Below, one piece after another: positions 39,201 through 46,538 of a stretch of DNA of 64,000 nucleotides. The position numbers were made by a program, and so were the translations under genes. Under the pieces are notes generated by a model. It was not told the DNA's origin. It worked only from the letters and a program-made list of their open reading frames with translations, and made no database searches. Source of the DNA: a virus; IMG/VR virus record IMGVR_UViG_3300043470_000217, positions 1 to 64,000 of that record, one strand, 5' to 3'. Within the stretch, counting starts at the first letter, position 1. The number at the start of each line of letters is the position of its first letter.

Positions 39201-41852
39201 AGCAAAAGAGCTAGTATAAAAGATAAAGAAGAGTTTAAAGAGTTAGATAACATCAAAGGTGAAAATGGTGTAGATGCACTTACACAAAAAGCTTTAAAGC
39301 GATTGTATAGTGAGTTAGCAGATATGCAATATAAATCTCCTACAGATGATTACTTTAGTGTTTTCAATACTAAGTTAGAGGCTATTGATCAAACTAAACT
39401 TGCAAACTTCTCTGTATCAGAAATCAACATAGATAACTATGATAACTTTTTAAAGCCTGGTTTCTTATCTAAGTATTTTAAAGCTAGTCCTGAGTTTAAA
39501 GAATGGTTTTTAGCAAACCACATTATGACTGAGAGGTATAACTATAAGACTAAGAAAGAAGAGAGAGTTTATGAAAGATTATATGTTTGGAGTGTAACTC
39601 AACCAGCTAATGAAGAAGATTACAATACTTATAAGTACAATGATGTAAATCCATCTACCGGTGAGATTACTGAAGTTACTTTAGATAAAATACCAAAGAT
39701 AGACTTCTACAGAAGAGCTGTTAAAAAACAATACAGAACCGGCTATAATAAAGCAACTGATAAAGTAGAGCGTCAAGTAGGTGTACATGTAGATAATAGA
39801 GGTAACTGGTTACCACGTACAATGGCACAAGGTGCTAAAGATGATTCCTATATTAACAAAGCTTACTTTGATCTTAAAAAGAATAGTCCGGCAAAGGCAA
39901 AAGTCCTTGATACAATTGTAAAGTATACATTGTTATTCCAGGAAGATAAAACTAAGTATGGAAAACTGTACTTAGATGTACCTAGATTCAGAAAGCTTAA
40001 GAGCGAATTAGTAGGTGGTAGTTTAAATAGAAGTGCTGCTAAAGTTAAAACCTTTATCAAACAAGTAAAAGATTCTGTTACTAAAACAGAGGATGATTTT
40101 GATCAAGGCTTTAACTATGAAGATTCATTTAACTTAGTAAGAGCAGACATGTTTGATGAAGAGATTTCTTCTATTCCAGTAAAAGGATTGTATAAGTTAG
40201 ATGTAGATCAGGTATCATTAAATGTACCATACTCTATGTTGCAGTACATGTTCTCATTAGAACACCAGAAAAAGCTTATTGAATTAAATCCAATAGCTCA
40301 AGCTTTACAGAAAGTTGTATCTAATCCTGAAAATACTATTAAAGATACTTCTAAGGTAAATGGATACAACTGGGCAACTAATAATATCAAATCTTATCTA
40401 CCTAAGAAAGGAAAGAATGTAAGAGCTGAAGCAATTAATACTTTAATTGAAAGAGAGTTTAAAGGTCAAACTAGAGTTGGTTGGTTATCAGAACCAACTA
40501 GCTTAAGTAAAGCTGTAGATATTTTACAATCACAGTCTACTTTTGCAATGTTTGCATTTAATGTTTTACCATCAGCATTTAAAAACTTTGGTGGTGCTGT
40601 TACACAGATGATCATTGAATCAGGTGGTGGTAAGTATCTTAACAAGCGTTCTTACTTACAAGGTCAGAGTAGAGCATTAAAAATAATGACTGATATCTCA
40701 GCTAATATTTATAATCCTGGTGAGAAAAGTATTGATTATCAATTAGTTGAGATCTTTGATCCTATTAAAGGTAGATTCCAAGAACGTTTTGGTGCTGAGT
40801 TTGGTAGATCAATTGGTACTGATTTAGCTGATAGTCTTATGCTAGGTGCTGGTAAGAGTAGATCTAATGGTGTATCTACTGCGCCTAGAAAGTGGTTAGA
40901 AAATGAAGGAACACTTTCTTTGTTTGCCGGTATGATGATCTTTAAAAAAGTACCACAGACTATTAATGGCCAAACTAATATGATCAATTACATAGATGCT
41001 TGGGAAAAAGATGGTCAGGGAATTATTAAATTAAAACCAGGTATTGATGAGACTTATGCTCCGGGTGGTGAAGAGTTTAAATTAATGCGTAATAGCATAC
41101 AGGAAACTAGTAACAACCTACAAGGTGCTTATTCATTAATGGATAAAGTAATGCTTGATAGATATGCAGTATGGCGGATGTTCTCAGGACTAAGACGTTT
41201 CTTTACAAGGATGTTTGTAAACAGATTTAGTCCTTTAAGATATTCTCAGCGTACTGGTAATATGACTGAAGGTTATTATAGATCATTTGCTATATTCTTA
41301 AAAGACTTTGTTTCTAGAGCTTCTTCTGGTAACATGTATATGACTGATAATGAAACCTATGCAACTAAGAAAGTATTAACTGAAGGTATAAGTATTACAT
41401 TACTAGCTCTTATGATTGCTTATCTATTTGGATATGATCCAGATGATGAAGATAGATTTGAAAAGATGCGTGAAAGAAGTGGTGATTTATTATCAGATGA
41501 CTTTAATGCCGGTGGTTGGTTAGTTAACCACGGTTTAGTTGTAGCACTTGGAACAAGACAGGAAACTATTACTTTCTTAAATCCTAGGGAATACGTTGGT
41601 TTAGTTTACTCAGGAGGCGCTCCAACATTGGGCCCTGTAGTAGATAAGTATAAAGACGTAGGTGTAAACTTAATGCACTTACTTACTAATGATAACCGTG
41701 CTTATTATACTAGAGATGTAGGACCTTATTCTTGGCAAAAAGAAAATGCACCTAAAATCTTCAATGATCTTGGATATTTATTTGGATTCACTGGTAATCA
41801 AGTTGATCCAGTTAAAGCTTTGAAAGGTGTAGAGTTCCAAACTAGAAGATAA
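36294..41852 (+). CDS. Giant zincin-motif protein next to RNA polymerase (~1,852 aa)
   Basis: I start this gene at the ATG at 36294, two bases after the polymerase stop; an in-frame TTG lies 9 bases earlier. An HEYAH motif occurs at residues 196-200 (NQVLHEYAHPIVR), typical of zinc metallopeptidases. Residues 380-1100 are long charged helices, probably coiled coils. The last ~400 residues include a hydrophobic patch (STFAMFAFNVLPSAF near 1410) and a membrane-like segment at about 1695-1712 (ISITLLALMIAYLFG). Large proteins of this type accompany the crAss-like polymerase as cargo. It may process partner proteins or cut host factors on entry; this is not proven by sequence. Confidence 0.7.
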   Translation: MSKCRLDIQNDVLKTYKKALAKEVGQFLSPTDSLSTFYVNAEGNTQVGSAAIAKAVLELNQYWRTNMAEFITWDGDSRVFVNPPKYVVDHYWEVYKKNNDITEESPEYYRVGDEDFLNSLFPSVEIQETAKAQEIATKFANNLAAQTGINYKMISPEKASELTKDTTAPWNGEPAFYYQDTVYFIENGFKLNQVLHEYAHPIVRSLYLNNYDLFNNLYNQIISTEEGAAIVNTVTELYPEYAITDPNFAQEVFVRALEQAAVQKANKISSSTGFNSFISNLLFAIKQLIRKVFGKGVKVEKLSVDTTLDQLADMLVGENFILTTEVITPQDLVLYSKNNKTLYADLDKVNTDALVQVVNRFFSNSKSQLSRIRTNKNYSDFVDTITTESGRSILKDIVDNLRVAETTTVDDKVKKFKDDIDKREKQIVSLVRSSLQTDVLLDRIVDKLSDMQSMSDTKEVINQTFYYDILLRNWNKFIQETINGLTDSGLRTDSSLFALFSRMSKKAEQADRLINNIYKKGVGGILTEQIEPLAKNVDKYFTDKLDLLKSKNAPQREIEKVKAEWERLKLNRATIDDYLSGMRGDVNALSAYVESFASSPDPIISSFSVFLDNAYTDVELKAKKNKDDFLNDLLPALKEAGYSDKNISELMQELTFEEEVVIRDRDGNAKTFKKLVLLNPFKAFEKVISQFQFDIEDAKRLGDIEKARLLNKQFRQFSRDYMHDEFVPEFYTKEKIYDSELGSVIYQRKQDILADIADIDQRVFEDLTEEDAFEEKKILWKKYSQLASLRDEAGKLKTGDELEMAKIEKQYRDESRKFYEWKEITGLFEFKLNQFKQDLLDQGLTVDSEEFKDNVNDWIDANTRVSIKSEFYDKKQAILTKIKAITDTLPANVASKVEQGKLWEELIDIVIGFRDDDGQPVGSEMSEERLKRIKELQEEILKIKNNMATFSGLSKLQFERYLELAKLIKSKRASIKDKEEFKELDNIKGENGVDALTQKALKRLYSELADMQYKSPTDDYFSVFNTKLEAIDQTKLANFSVSEINIDNYDNFLKPGFLSKYFKASPEFKEWFLANHIMTERYNYKTKKEERVYERLYVWSVTQPANEEDYNTYKYNDVNPSTGEITEVTLDKIPKIDFYRRAVKKQYRTGYNKATDKVERQVGVHVDNRGNWLPRTMAQGAKDDSYINKAYFDLKKNSPAKAKVLDTIVKYTLLFQEDKTKYGKLYLDVPRFRKLKSELVGGSLNRSAAKVKTFIKQVKDSVTKTEDDFDQGFNYEDSFNLVRADMFDEEISSIPVKGLYKLDVDQVSLNVPYSMLQYMFSLEHQKKLIELNPIAQALQKVVSNPENTIKDTSKVNGYNWATNNIKSYLPKKGKNVRAEAINTLIEREFKGQTRVGWLSEPTSLSKAVDILQSQSTFAMFAFNVLPSAFKNFGGAVTQMIIESGGGKYLNKRSYLQGQSRALKIMTDISANIYNPGEKSIDYQLVEIFDPIKGRFQERFGAEFGRSIGTDLADSLMLGAGKSRSNGVSTAPRKWLENEGTLSLFAGMMIFKKVPQTINGQTNMINYIDAWEKDGQGIIKLKPGIDETYAPGGEEFKLMRNSIQETSNNLQGAYSLMDKVMLDRYAVWRMFSGLRRFFTRMFVNRFSPLRYSQRTGNMTEGYYRSFAIFLKDFVSRASSGNMYMTDNETYATKKVLTEGISITLLALMIAYLFGYDPDDEDRFEKMRERSGDLLSDDFNAGGWLVNHGLVVALGTRQETITFLNPREYVGLVYSGGAPTLGPVVDKYKDVGVNLMHLLTNDNRAYYTRDVGPYSWQKENAPKIFNDLGYLFGFTGNQVDPVKALKGVEFQTRR

Positions 41853-41912
41853 TTTCGTATATTATATATGTAGTACCTAAAAACCATCTAGGGCTGCATC
41901 CCGAATTAACTG

Positions 41913-41931
41913 CGGTAAAAAACAAATACCG
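41913..41931 (+). promoter_or_regulatory. Small hairpin before the holin gene
   Basis: CGGTA at 41913-41917 can pair with TACCG at 41927-41931, ending one base before the ATG at 41933. The 80-bp gap at 41853-41932 is the widest after the cargo block. The hairpin would sit over the ribosome-binding region and could restrain holin translation. It is short and may be chance. Confidence 0.3.
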
Positions 41932-41932
41932 T

Positions 41933-42181
41933 ATGAAACTATTAAACTTTATTGGCGGCCTATTCAAGGATGAAAAAGGCTCTGTTTCCATGAAACGCCT
42001 GTGTGGCTTAGTCTGCACTTTAACTCTATGCGCTACATTGTACGCTAACTCTTTTACTGAAGCACACTTTGCTCCCTCTGTTCCTTTGGTGGATGCAGTT
42101 GCATTGTTGGCTTTTGGTTGTCTTTCTTTGACAAGTGCAGAAAAAATTATGAAAAAGAAGGAAGGAGAGTCTGCTGAATAA
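41933..42181 (+). CDS. Holin-like membrane protein
   Basis: The 82-residue protein has two membrane segments (about 22-40 and 51-68), a short amphipathic N-terminus (MKLLNFIGGLFKDEKGSVSMKR) and a charged KKKEGESAE tail. This matches small holins that Bacteroidota phages place just ahead of a lysin. Holins collect in the inner membrane and open it at a set time to release the lysin or trigger lysis. The next gene but one is the lysin, with a homing endonuclease between. A second holin-like protein lies at 45835-46203, so which one acts as the holin is open. Confidence 0.7.
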   Translation: MKLLNFIGGLFKDEKGSVSMKRLCGLVCTLTLCATLYANSFTEAHFAPSVPLVDAVALLAFGCLSLTSAEKIMKKKEGESAE

Positions 42182-42183
42182 AA

Positions 42184-42885
42184 ATGGCTTATGTCTACAG
42201 ACATATCAGGTTAGATAAAAATGTACCTTTCTATATTGGATTAGGTACAGATTCTAATTATTCTAGAGCACACCAAACTAAAAGTAGAAATCAACACTGG
42301 CATAATGTTGTAAAAAACTCTGGGTATAGAGTAGAAATTATGTTAGATGATTTGTCTTTTGAAGAAGCTTGTGCTAAAGAAATAGAACTGATAAGTATGT
42401 ATGGCAGAATAGATACTTGTGGAGGTACTCTTGTTAATTGGACTGATGGAGGTCAAGGTACTTTAGGTTGGAGACATGAAGTTGGATACTGGACAGGAAA
42501 ATCTTTACCAGAATCTATGCGTAAGAATCTATCTGAAGTAGCTAAATTAAGAGTGGGAAAAAAGAACCACTTTTATGGAAAGAATCATTCTGAGGAAACA
42601 AAAGAAAAACTTAGACAGAGTAGATTAGGTAGCACCCTTACAGAAGAAACTAAACTTAAGATAAAAGAGTCTTTAAAGAACTCTGAAGCTTTTAAGAATA
42701 GAAAACATTCAGTAAGACTTGGTGCAGATAATCCTAAGTCTAAACAAGTAATCAATACTGAAACAGGAGAGATTTATGAGAATCTCAGAATTGCTTCAGA
42801 GATTACTGAAATAAGTTACAACAAGTTAAGATCTTACTGCCAAGGAAAAGTTAAAAGCAAGACTAACTGGAATTATCTACTATAA
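42184..42885 (+). CDS. GIY-YIG homing endonuclease
   Basis: The 233-residue protein has an N-terminal GIY-YIG nuclease domain (YVYRHIRL...FYIGLGT, residues 3-20, then RAHQTKSRNQHWHNVV). Central NUMOD3-type repeats follow (KKNHFYGKNHSEETKEKLRQ, about 123-165), and a C-terminal NUMOD1/helix-turn-helix-like block ends the chain (VINTETGEIYENLRIASEIT through NYLL). This is the standard layout of free-standing phage homing endonucleases, which cut a homologous site and spread by repair. It is inserted between holin and lysin, starting 2 bp after the holin stop, on the same strand. It is a mobile passenger, not a lysis protein. Confidence 0.9.
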   Translation: MAYVYRHIRLDKNVPFYIGLGTDSNYSRAHQTKSRNQHWHNVVKNSGYRVEIMLDDLSFEEACAKEIELISMYGRIDTCGGTLVNWTDGGQGTLGWRHEVGYWTGKSLPESMRKNLSEVAKLRVGKKNHFYGKNHSEETKEKLRQSRLGSTLTEETKLKIKESLKNSEAFKNRKHSVRLGADNPKSKQVINTETGEIYENLRIASEITEISYNKLRSYCQGKVKSKTNWNYLL

Positions 42886-42899
42886 ACTATAAACTATAA
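42879..42899 (+). repeat. Three tandem ACTATAA units at endonuclease 3' end
   Basis: ACTATAA occurs three times in a row (42879-42885, 42886-42892, 42893-42899). The first copy contains the stop codon of the homing endonuclease and the array runs to 6 bases before the lysin ATG. It could be slippage or a remnant of the endonuclease gene's insertion. Confidence 0.7.
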
Positions 42900-42905
42900 A
42901 CAATT

Positions 42906-43493
42906 ATGAGCTATACAAGAGAACAAATTGAAGCGGCTATGAAAGCCAAAGGTTACAAGTACTTTGAGAATGGAGAATTTAACGTAAACATTATTGGTGT
43001 ACGTAACTCTTCTACCGGTACTAAAGTAACTAATGTATTTGATGATCACTTAACTATTTCTTACAAAGAAGGTGGTGAGTGGAAATTTAAAATCTGGCCT
43101 GCTACTACAGATCCAGGAACTAAGGGTGTTAAAGAATTCCATAACGCTGCAGGTGTTGCACGTTTGGTACCTGGTCAATACTCAGGTTCACACCATGTAG
43201 GATTGCACCAAGGTAAGTATGAGGCCCTTAAGCAAAAGGCTAACGTTAAAGTTTACCGTGATGCTAACAAAGACATGAACTATGACGAGTCCAAGATACA
43301 AGAAGGCATCTTCGGTATTAATATTCATAAAGCTGGTGCAGACTCTACCTACGTTGAAAACTGGTCAGAAGGTTGCCAAGTGTTTAAGAAGTCTGCTGAC
43401 TTTGATGCATTCATGGTTATCTGTAAGAAGGCTGCGGCATTGGGTGGTAACTCTTTCACTTATACTCTTATTGAGTCTAAAGACATTAAATAA
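42906..43493 (+). CDS. YkuD-like lysin (putative endolysin)
   Basis: The 195-residue protein has the motif INIHKAG (H141) followed by ENWSEGCQVF (S154, C157), which matches the catalytic H...S.GC pattern of YkuD-type L,D-transpeptidase-fold enzymes. Phage lysins with this motif act on peptidoglycan peptide cross-links. The N-terminal ~20 residues (YTREQIEAAMKAKGYKYF) form a short helix pair. There is no signal peptide, so a holin would be needed for release. It follows the holin and homing endonuclease and precedes the exported-protein cassette by 3 bp. Whether it cuts or only binds cross-links cannot be told from sequence. Confidence 0.7.
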   Translation: MSYTREQIEAAMKAKGYKYFENGEFNVNIIGVRNSSTGTKVTNVFDDHLTISYKEGGEWKFKIWPATTDPGTKGVKEFHNAAGVARLVPGQYSGSHHVGLHQGKYEALKQKANVKVYRDANKDMNYDESKIQEGIFGINIHKAGADSTYVENWSEGCQVFKKSADFDAFMVICKKAAALGGNSFTYTLIESKDIK

Positions 43494-43496
43494 ATT

Positions 43497-43946
43497 ATGA
43501 GGGGGTTATTAGTTAACCTCTTATTATTCTTAGCCGTCCCTTGTTTTGGTCAGATGAAAATTGACAAAGCAGGGGACGGTTGGGATTTAAAAGTTGATTC
43601 AGCAATTCAACTTATAAAGAGAGTAGACATAGCTAAGTATAAGCTGCTTGATACAAACTGTCATCAGGTATCTTTTATGATTAGTCCCTACTCTTCATGT
43701 TTATTAGAGAATGGTTTGGGACATATTTACATAGCTGTAGATGACATTAAACTAAACTCTATAAACAATATTGCTGTAGTGCTAATACATGAGAGTCTCC
43801 ACTTGTATATAGCCAAACTGGGTATAGCACTTATACCCGAAAAAGAAGAGACATTTTGCTATATGTATGAATTAAGCTTCATAAGTAAATTAGAAAATCC
43901 AGAGCCTTGGCTCACAGAACACGCTATAAATAACATAAAAAAATGA
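43497..43946 (+). CDS. Secreted HExxH zinc-peptidase-like protein
   Basis: The 149-residue product has a signal peptide (hydrophobic core LLVNLLLFLAVPCFG, cleavage about residue 18) and the motif LIHESLHLYI, that is H98-E99-x-x-H102. Glu117 and Glu118 downstream could supply the third zinc ligand. It is short for a peptidase but complete around the motif. The mature protein would act in the periplasm or outside, perhaps on envelope proteins. It opens the exported cassette and its stop overlaps the next start (ATGA). The -1 residue before Cys16 is Pro, so a lipoprotein is unlikely. Protease activity is an inference from the motif. Confidence 0.6.
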   Translation: MRGLLVNLLLFLAVPCFGQMKIDKAGDGWDLKVDSAIQLIKRVDIAKYKLLDTNCHQVSFMISPYSSCLLENGLGHIYIAVDDIKLNSINNIAVVLIHESLHLYIAKLGIALIPEKEETFCYMYELSFISKLENPEPWLTEHAINNIKK

Positions 43947-45838
43947 AAAAATTATTCTCCTCATTAGTAACAACTTTGTTTGCAGTAGTAACCTATGCAC
44001 AAAGTGCTAGCACAAGTCCAGGCACAGGTCACTGGGTTGTGATTGATTCAGGTTATCAAGTTGCTACATCTTCTGCCGGACAGACTGTAGCTCCACTTTA
44101 CTTCTATAATACTTCTACATCCGAGAACATTACCGGTATGCAGTACAGAGTATTCTATGACAAAACTGCTTTCACTGCAGTAGTACCTAGTTTAAAAATC
44201 TCTTCTTCAGATCAGTATTTGCAATATGTAGATGACAACACTAATGGTCACTTAACAGTTACCGTAGCTTATACCGGATCTAGTTCTACATTTAACTACT
44301 CTAACGGAGCTACATTTGATCTTACGTTTACACATGCTGCAGAGTCTGTATGGAATACATTAGATTCTATCAAGACTCTTAAGATTTCAGGTGTACAATC
44401 TTTCTCAAACAAAGCTGCTACTAGCTGGGGTAATGATACTACCTTGGTAGTTTACTCTTATGGTGGTCGCTTCAATCAGAAGGTATTAAGATTTGCGGCT
44501 AAGTTTAAGAACGTTACAGGATCAGATGCTAAATTCCTTTGGGTATCTTTAGAGAAAAGAGCTAAAGGTTCTTCAAGCTGGTCTCAAATAGAAGCTAAAA
44601 CTACTAACTCTTTGGGACATGTAGTGTTTAAAAAATTCTTGGATACTACTTACTGGGATGTAAGAATGGTAGTTAAGGGTGATACAATGACTCCAGGTAA
44701 TGTATTCTCTACTGCAGATGCGCAGAAGATTAACCAAGCTATTTTAGCTCAGTATAGTCCTGCCGGTTTTGATTACTATACCATGGATGTAAACGGATCA
44801 GATGGTAATATTACTATTGCTGATGTATACTCTGTATACGGAAGACTTGCCGGAAGATTCACTGCTTGGCCTAACTCTAAGAAAGACATCTTATTCTTTA
44901 CTGTAGCTGAGTACAATGCTATTAACGGTTCAAGTACAAACTATACTGGTACTTATACTGGTGAGACTAACTTTATCTACTCTGTAGATGGTAAAGACTC
45001 TATCACTTACTATGTAGCTGTTAAAGGTGATGCTAACTCTACCGGATTTAAAATGGCCCGTTTAACACCCATCAAGATTGTTAACCCTGCTAATGCTAAG
45101 AAATATATCATAGATGAAACTGTTCAGTATGATTTCCCTGCAGAGACTATTGAGATCAACATGCCTAAAGTAACCGTAGATGAAGGTAACTTAGTTAATG
45201 TACCAGTTAAAGTTTTAACTGATGCTAAAAACTTAGGCGCATTGCAGTTAGACTTACGTTATGATACTGCTTACTTAGAGTTTAAGAAAGTAGAAAACAC
45301 CGAGAAGATCATGAAATGGACTTCTTACTTGAATCCTTCTAACGGTACTATCTCTTGGGGAGGTGCCGACTTAACTAATGAGAACATGCTTAATGACGGA
45401 GAGCAAGTATTCACTCTTCAGTTTATTGCTAAGAAGCCACAAGACTCTTGGGCTACTGCAGCTTTATGGACAGGTGCTAAGTATGTAGGAGATAAGAACT
45501 CTAAAGACATGAATATCACCCCGGCTATGGGAGTAATTGAAGTACGTAGAATTAACAAGGGAACTATTTCCCTGAATGATTTAAATTCTATTATAGTATT
45601 CCCTAACCCTACAGAAGGTGATGTACAGGTACAGTTTAGAATTAAAGAAGATGGATATGTAGATATGTCTATCTCTGATGAAGTAGGAAGACGCATTCAA
45701 ACATTGTTAAAAGAAAACATGCCAGCCGGCAAGTATAAATACATGGCCAAACTAGATAGTTTAGCTGATGGTATTTATGTACTATCTGTAACTACAGATA
45801 CAGAATCACTTCACTCTAAAATAATAGTACAAAAATGA
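43943..45838 (+). CDS. T9SS-sorted protein with two cohesin-like domains and a dockerin-like module
   Basis: The 631-residue protein reads, in order: signal peptide 1-20 (ends TYAQ); cohesin-like domain about 30-170 (ITGMQYRVFYDKTAF); a beta domain about 178-250; a dockerin-like module about 254-306 (FSTADAQKINQAIL, then the Ca-loop-like DVNGSDGNITIADVYSVYG); a second cohesin-like domain about 403-535 (GALQLDLRYDTAYLEF, SNGTISWGGADLTN); and a type A T9SS sorting domain about 545-631 (FPNPTEGDVQVQF, VGRR, ADGIYVLSV, final KIIVQK). It should pass the host inner membrane by Sec and the outer membrane by T9SS, ending on the cell surface. Start and stop overlap both neighbours. Domain calls are from pattern only. 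Confidence 0.75.
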   Translation: MKKLFSSLVTTLFAVVTYAQSASTSPGTGHWVVIDSGYQVATSSAGQTVAPLYFYNTSTSENITGMQYRVFYDKTAFTAVVPSLKISSSDQYLQYVDDNTNGHLTVTVAYTGSSSTFNYSNGATFDLTFTHAAESVWNTLDSIKTLKISGVQSFSNKAATSWGNDTTLVVYSYGGRFNQKVLRFAAKFKNVTGSDAKFLWVSLEKRAKGSSSWSQIEAKTTNSLGHVVFKKFLDTTYWDVRMVVKGDTMTPGNVFSTADAQKINQAILAQYSPAGFDYYTMDVNGSDGNITIADVYSVYGRLAGRFTAWPNSKKDILFFTVAEYNAINGSSTNYTGTYTGETNFIYSVDGKDSITYYVAVKGDANSTGFKMARLTPIKIVNPANAKKYIIDETVQYDFPAETIEINMPKVTVDEGNLVNVPVKVLTDAKNLGALQLDLRYDTAYLEFKKVENTEKIMKWTSYLNPSNGTISWGGADLTNENMLNDGEQVFTLQFIAKKPQDSWATAALWTGAKYVGDKNSKDMNITPAMGVIEVRRINKGTISLNDLNSIIVFPNPTEGDVQVQFRIKEDGYVDMSISDEVGRRIQTLLKENMPAGKYKYMAKLDSLADGIYVLSVTTDTESLHSKIIVQK

Positions 45839-46203
45839 ACATTAAAAAAGCACTTGGTCTTAACCAAGCAGAACCCGTAGCAGTAGATTCTAATAATAGA
45901 TTCTATTACATGCTACAACAAATGCAAGCCAACCGTTGGAAAATTACAGCCATTGTATTAGGTTTGTTCTTCTTTATCATCCTTGGTATTAACTCTGCTG
46001 TATTCTTTGGAGTAGAGATTGCAGAGTCTTGGAAAGAAATGTTACTTATTCTTTTTGGAGCATTTGTAGGTAACTTGAACAAAGTAGTTGACTACTGGTT
46101 TAACTCAGAAGACAGAGATAAAATGTTAATAGCTAAGGTGGATGAGGAAGATGATACTCCAGAAGTTTTAGCAGCTAAGTATAGTAAAAAAGAAGAAAAT
46201 TAA
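45835..46203 (+). CDS. Two-segment membrane protein, possible second holin
   Basis: The 122-residue protein has a hydrophilic N-terminus, membrane segments at about 37-58 and 67-86 (LLILFGAFVGNLNKVVDYWF), and an acidic tail. The second segment followed by NKVVDYWFNSEDRDKM is a pattern I associate with holin-like phage proteins that precede envelope-acting genes. Its start overlaps the T9SS-type gene's stop (ATGA). It may be a holin or antiholin partner of the 82-residue protein at 41933, or a membrane component of the exported cassette. No stronger assignment is possible. Confidence 0.6.
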   Translation: MNIKKALGLNQAEPVAVDSNNRFYYMLQQMQANRWKITAIVLGLFFFIILGINSAVFFGVEIAESWKEMLLILFGAFVGNLNKVVDYWFNSEDRDKMLIAKVDEEDDTPEVLAAKYSKKEEN

Positions 46204-46214
46204 TAAATAATAAT

Positions 46215-46538
46215 ATGTCTGAAGAACAAGAAGAAAGCGTAATGTCAGCTACTAAGAAAGCTATCATTGGCGCAGTAACCACTGCTGTAACTGCAGGAGG
46301 TGCATGGTTTGCCACTCACTTTGGTGGCGGTGAAGAACCCAAAGAAGAAGCTAAAACAGAACAAGCACCCGCTGCTGCTCCTGTGATTAACTTGAATCTA
46401 GAGAACAACAACACTAATCAGCAGAAACAATCTGCAGGTGGTACTAACACAATTATTAAAGAGCGTGTTATTGAGAAGCCAGCTGCTACTCCTGCTCCTG
46501 CTGCTAAGCCTGAACCTAAAGAAGAAGATCCGTGGTAA
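46215..46538 (+). CDS. Single-pass membrane protein with Pro/Ala/Glu-rich tail
   Basis: The 107-residue protein has a short acidic N-terminus and one weak Ala/Gly/Thr-rich membrane segment (about 15-36). A long hydrophilic region follows, rich in Glu, Lys, Ala and Pro, with an Asn-rich patch (NLNLENNNTNQQ) and ending in PKEEDPW. It looks like a periplasm-spanning tether; an inner-membrane spanin or a partner of the CsgG-like lipoprotein encoded next (start overlaps this stop) are both possible. No family is recognised. Confidence 0.55.
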   Translation: MSEEQEESVMSATKKAIIGAVTTAVTAGGAWFATHFGGGEEPKEEAKTEQAPAAAPVINLNLENNNTNQQKQSAGGTNTIIKERVIEKPAATPAPAAKPEPKEEDPW

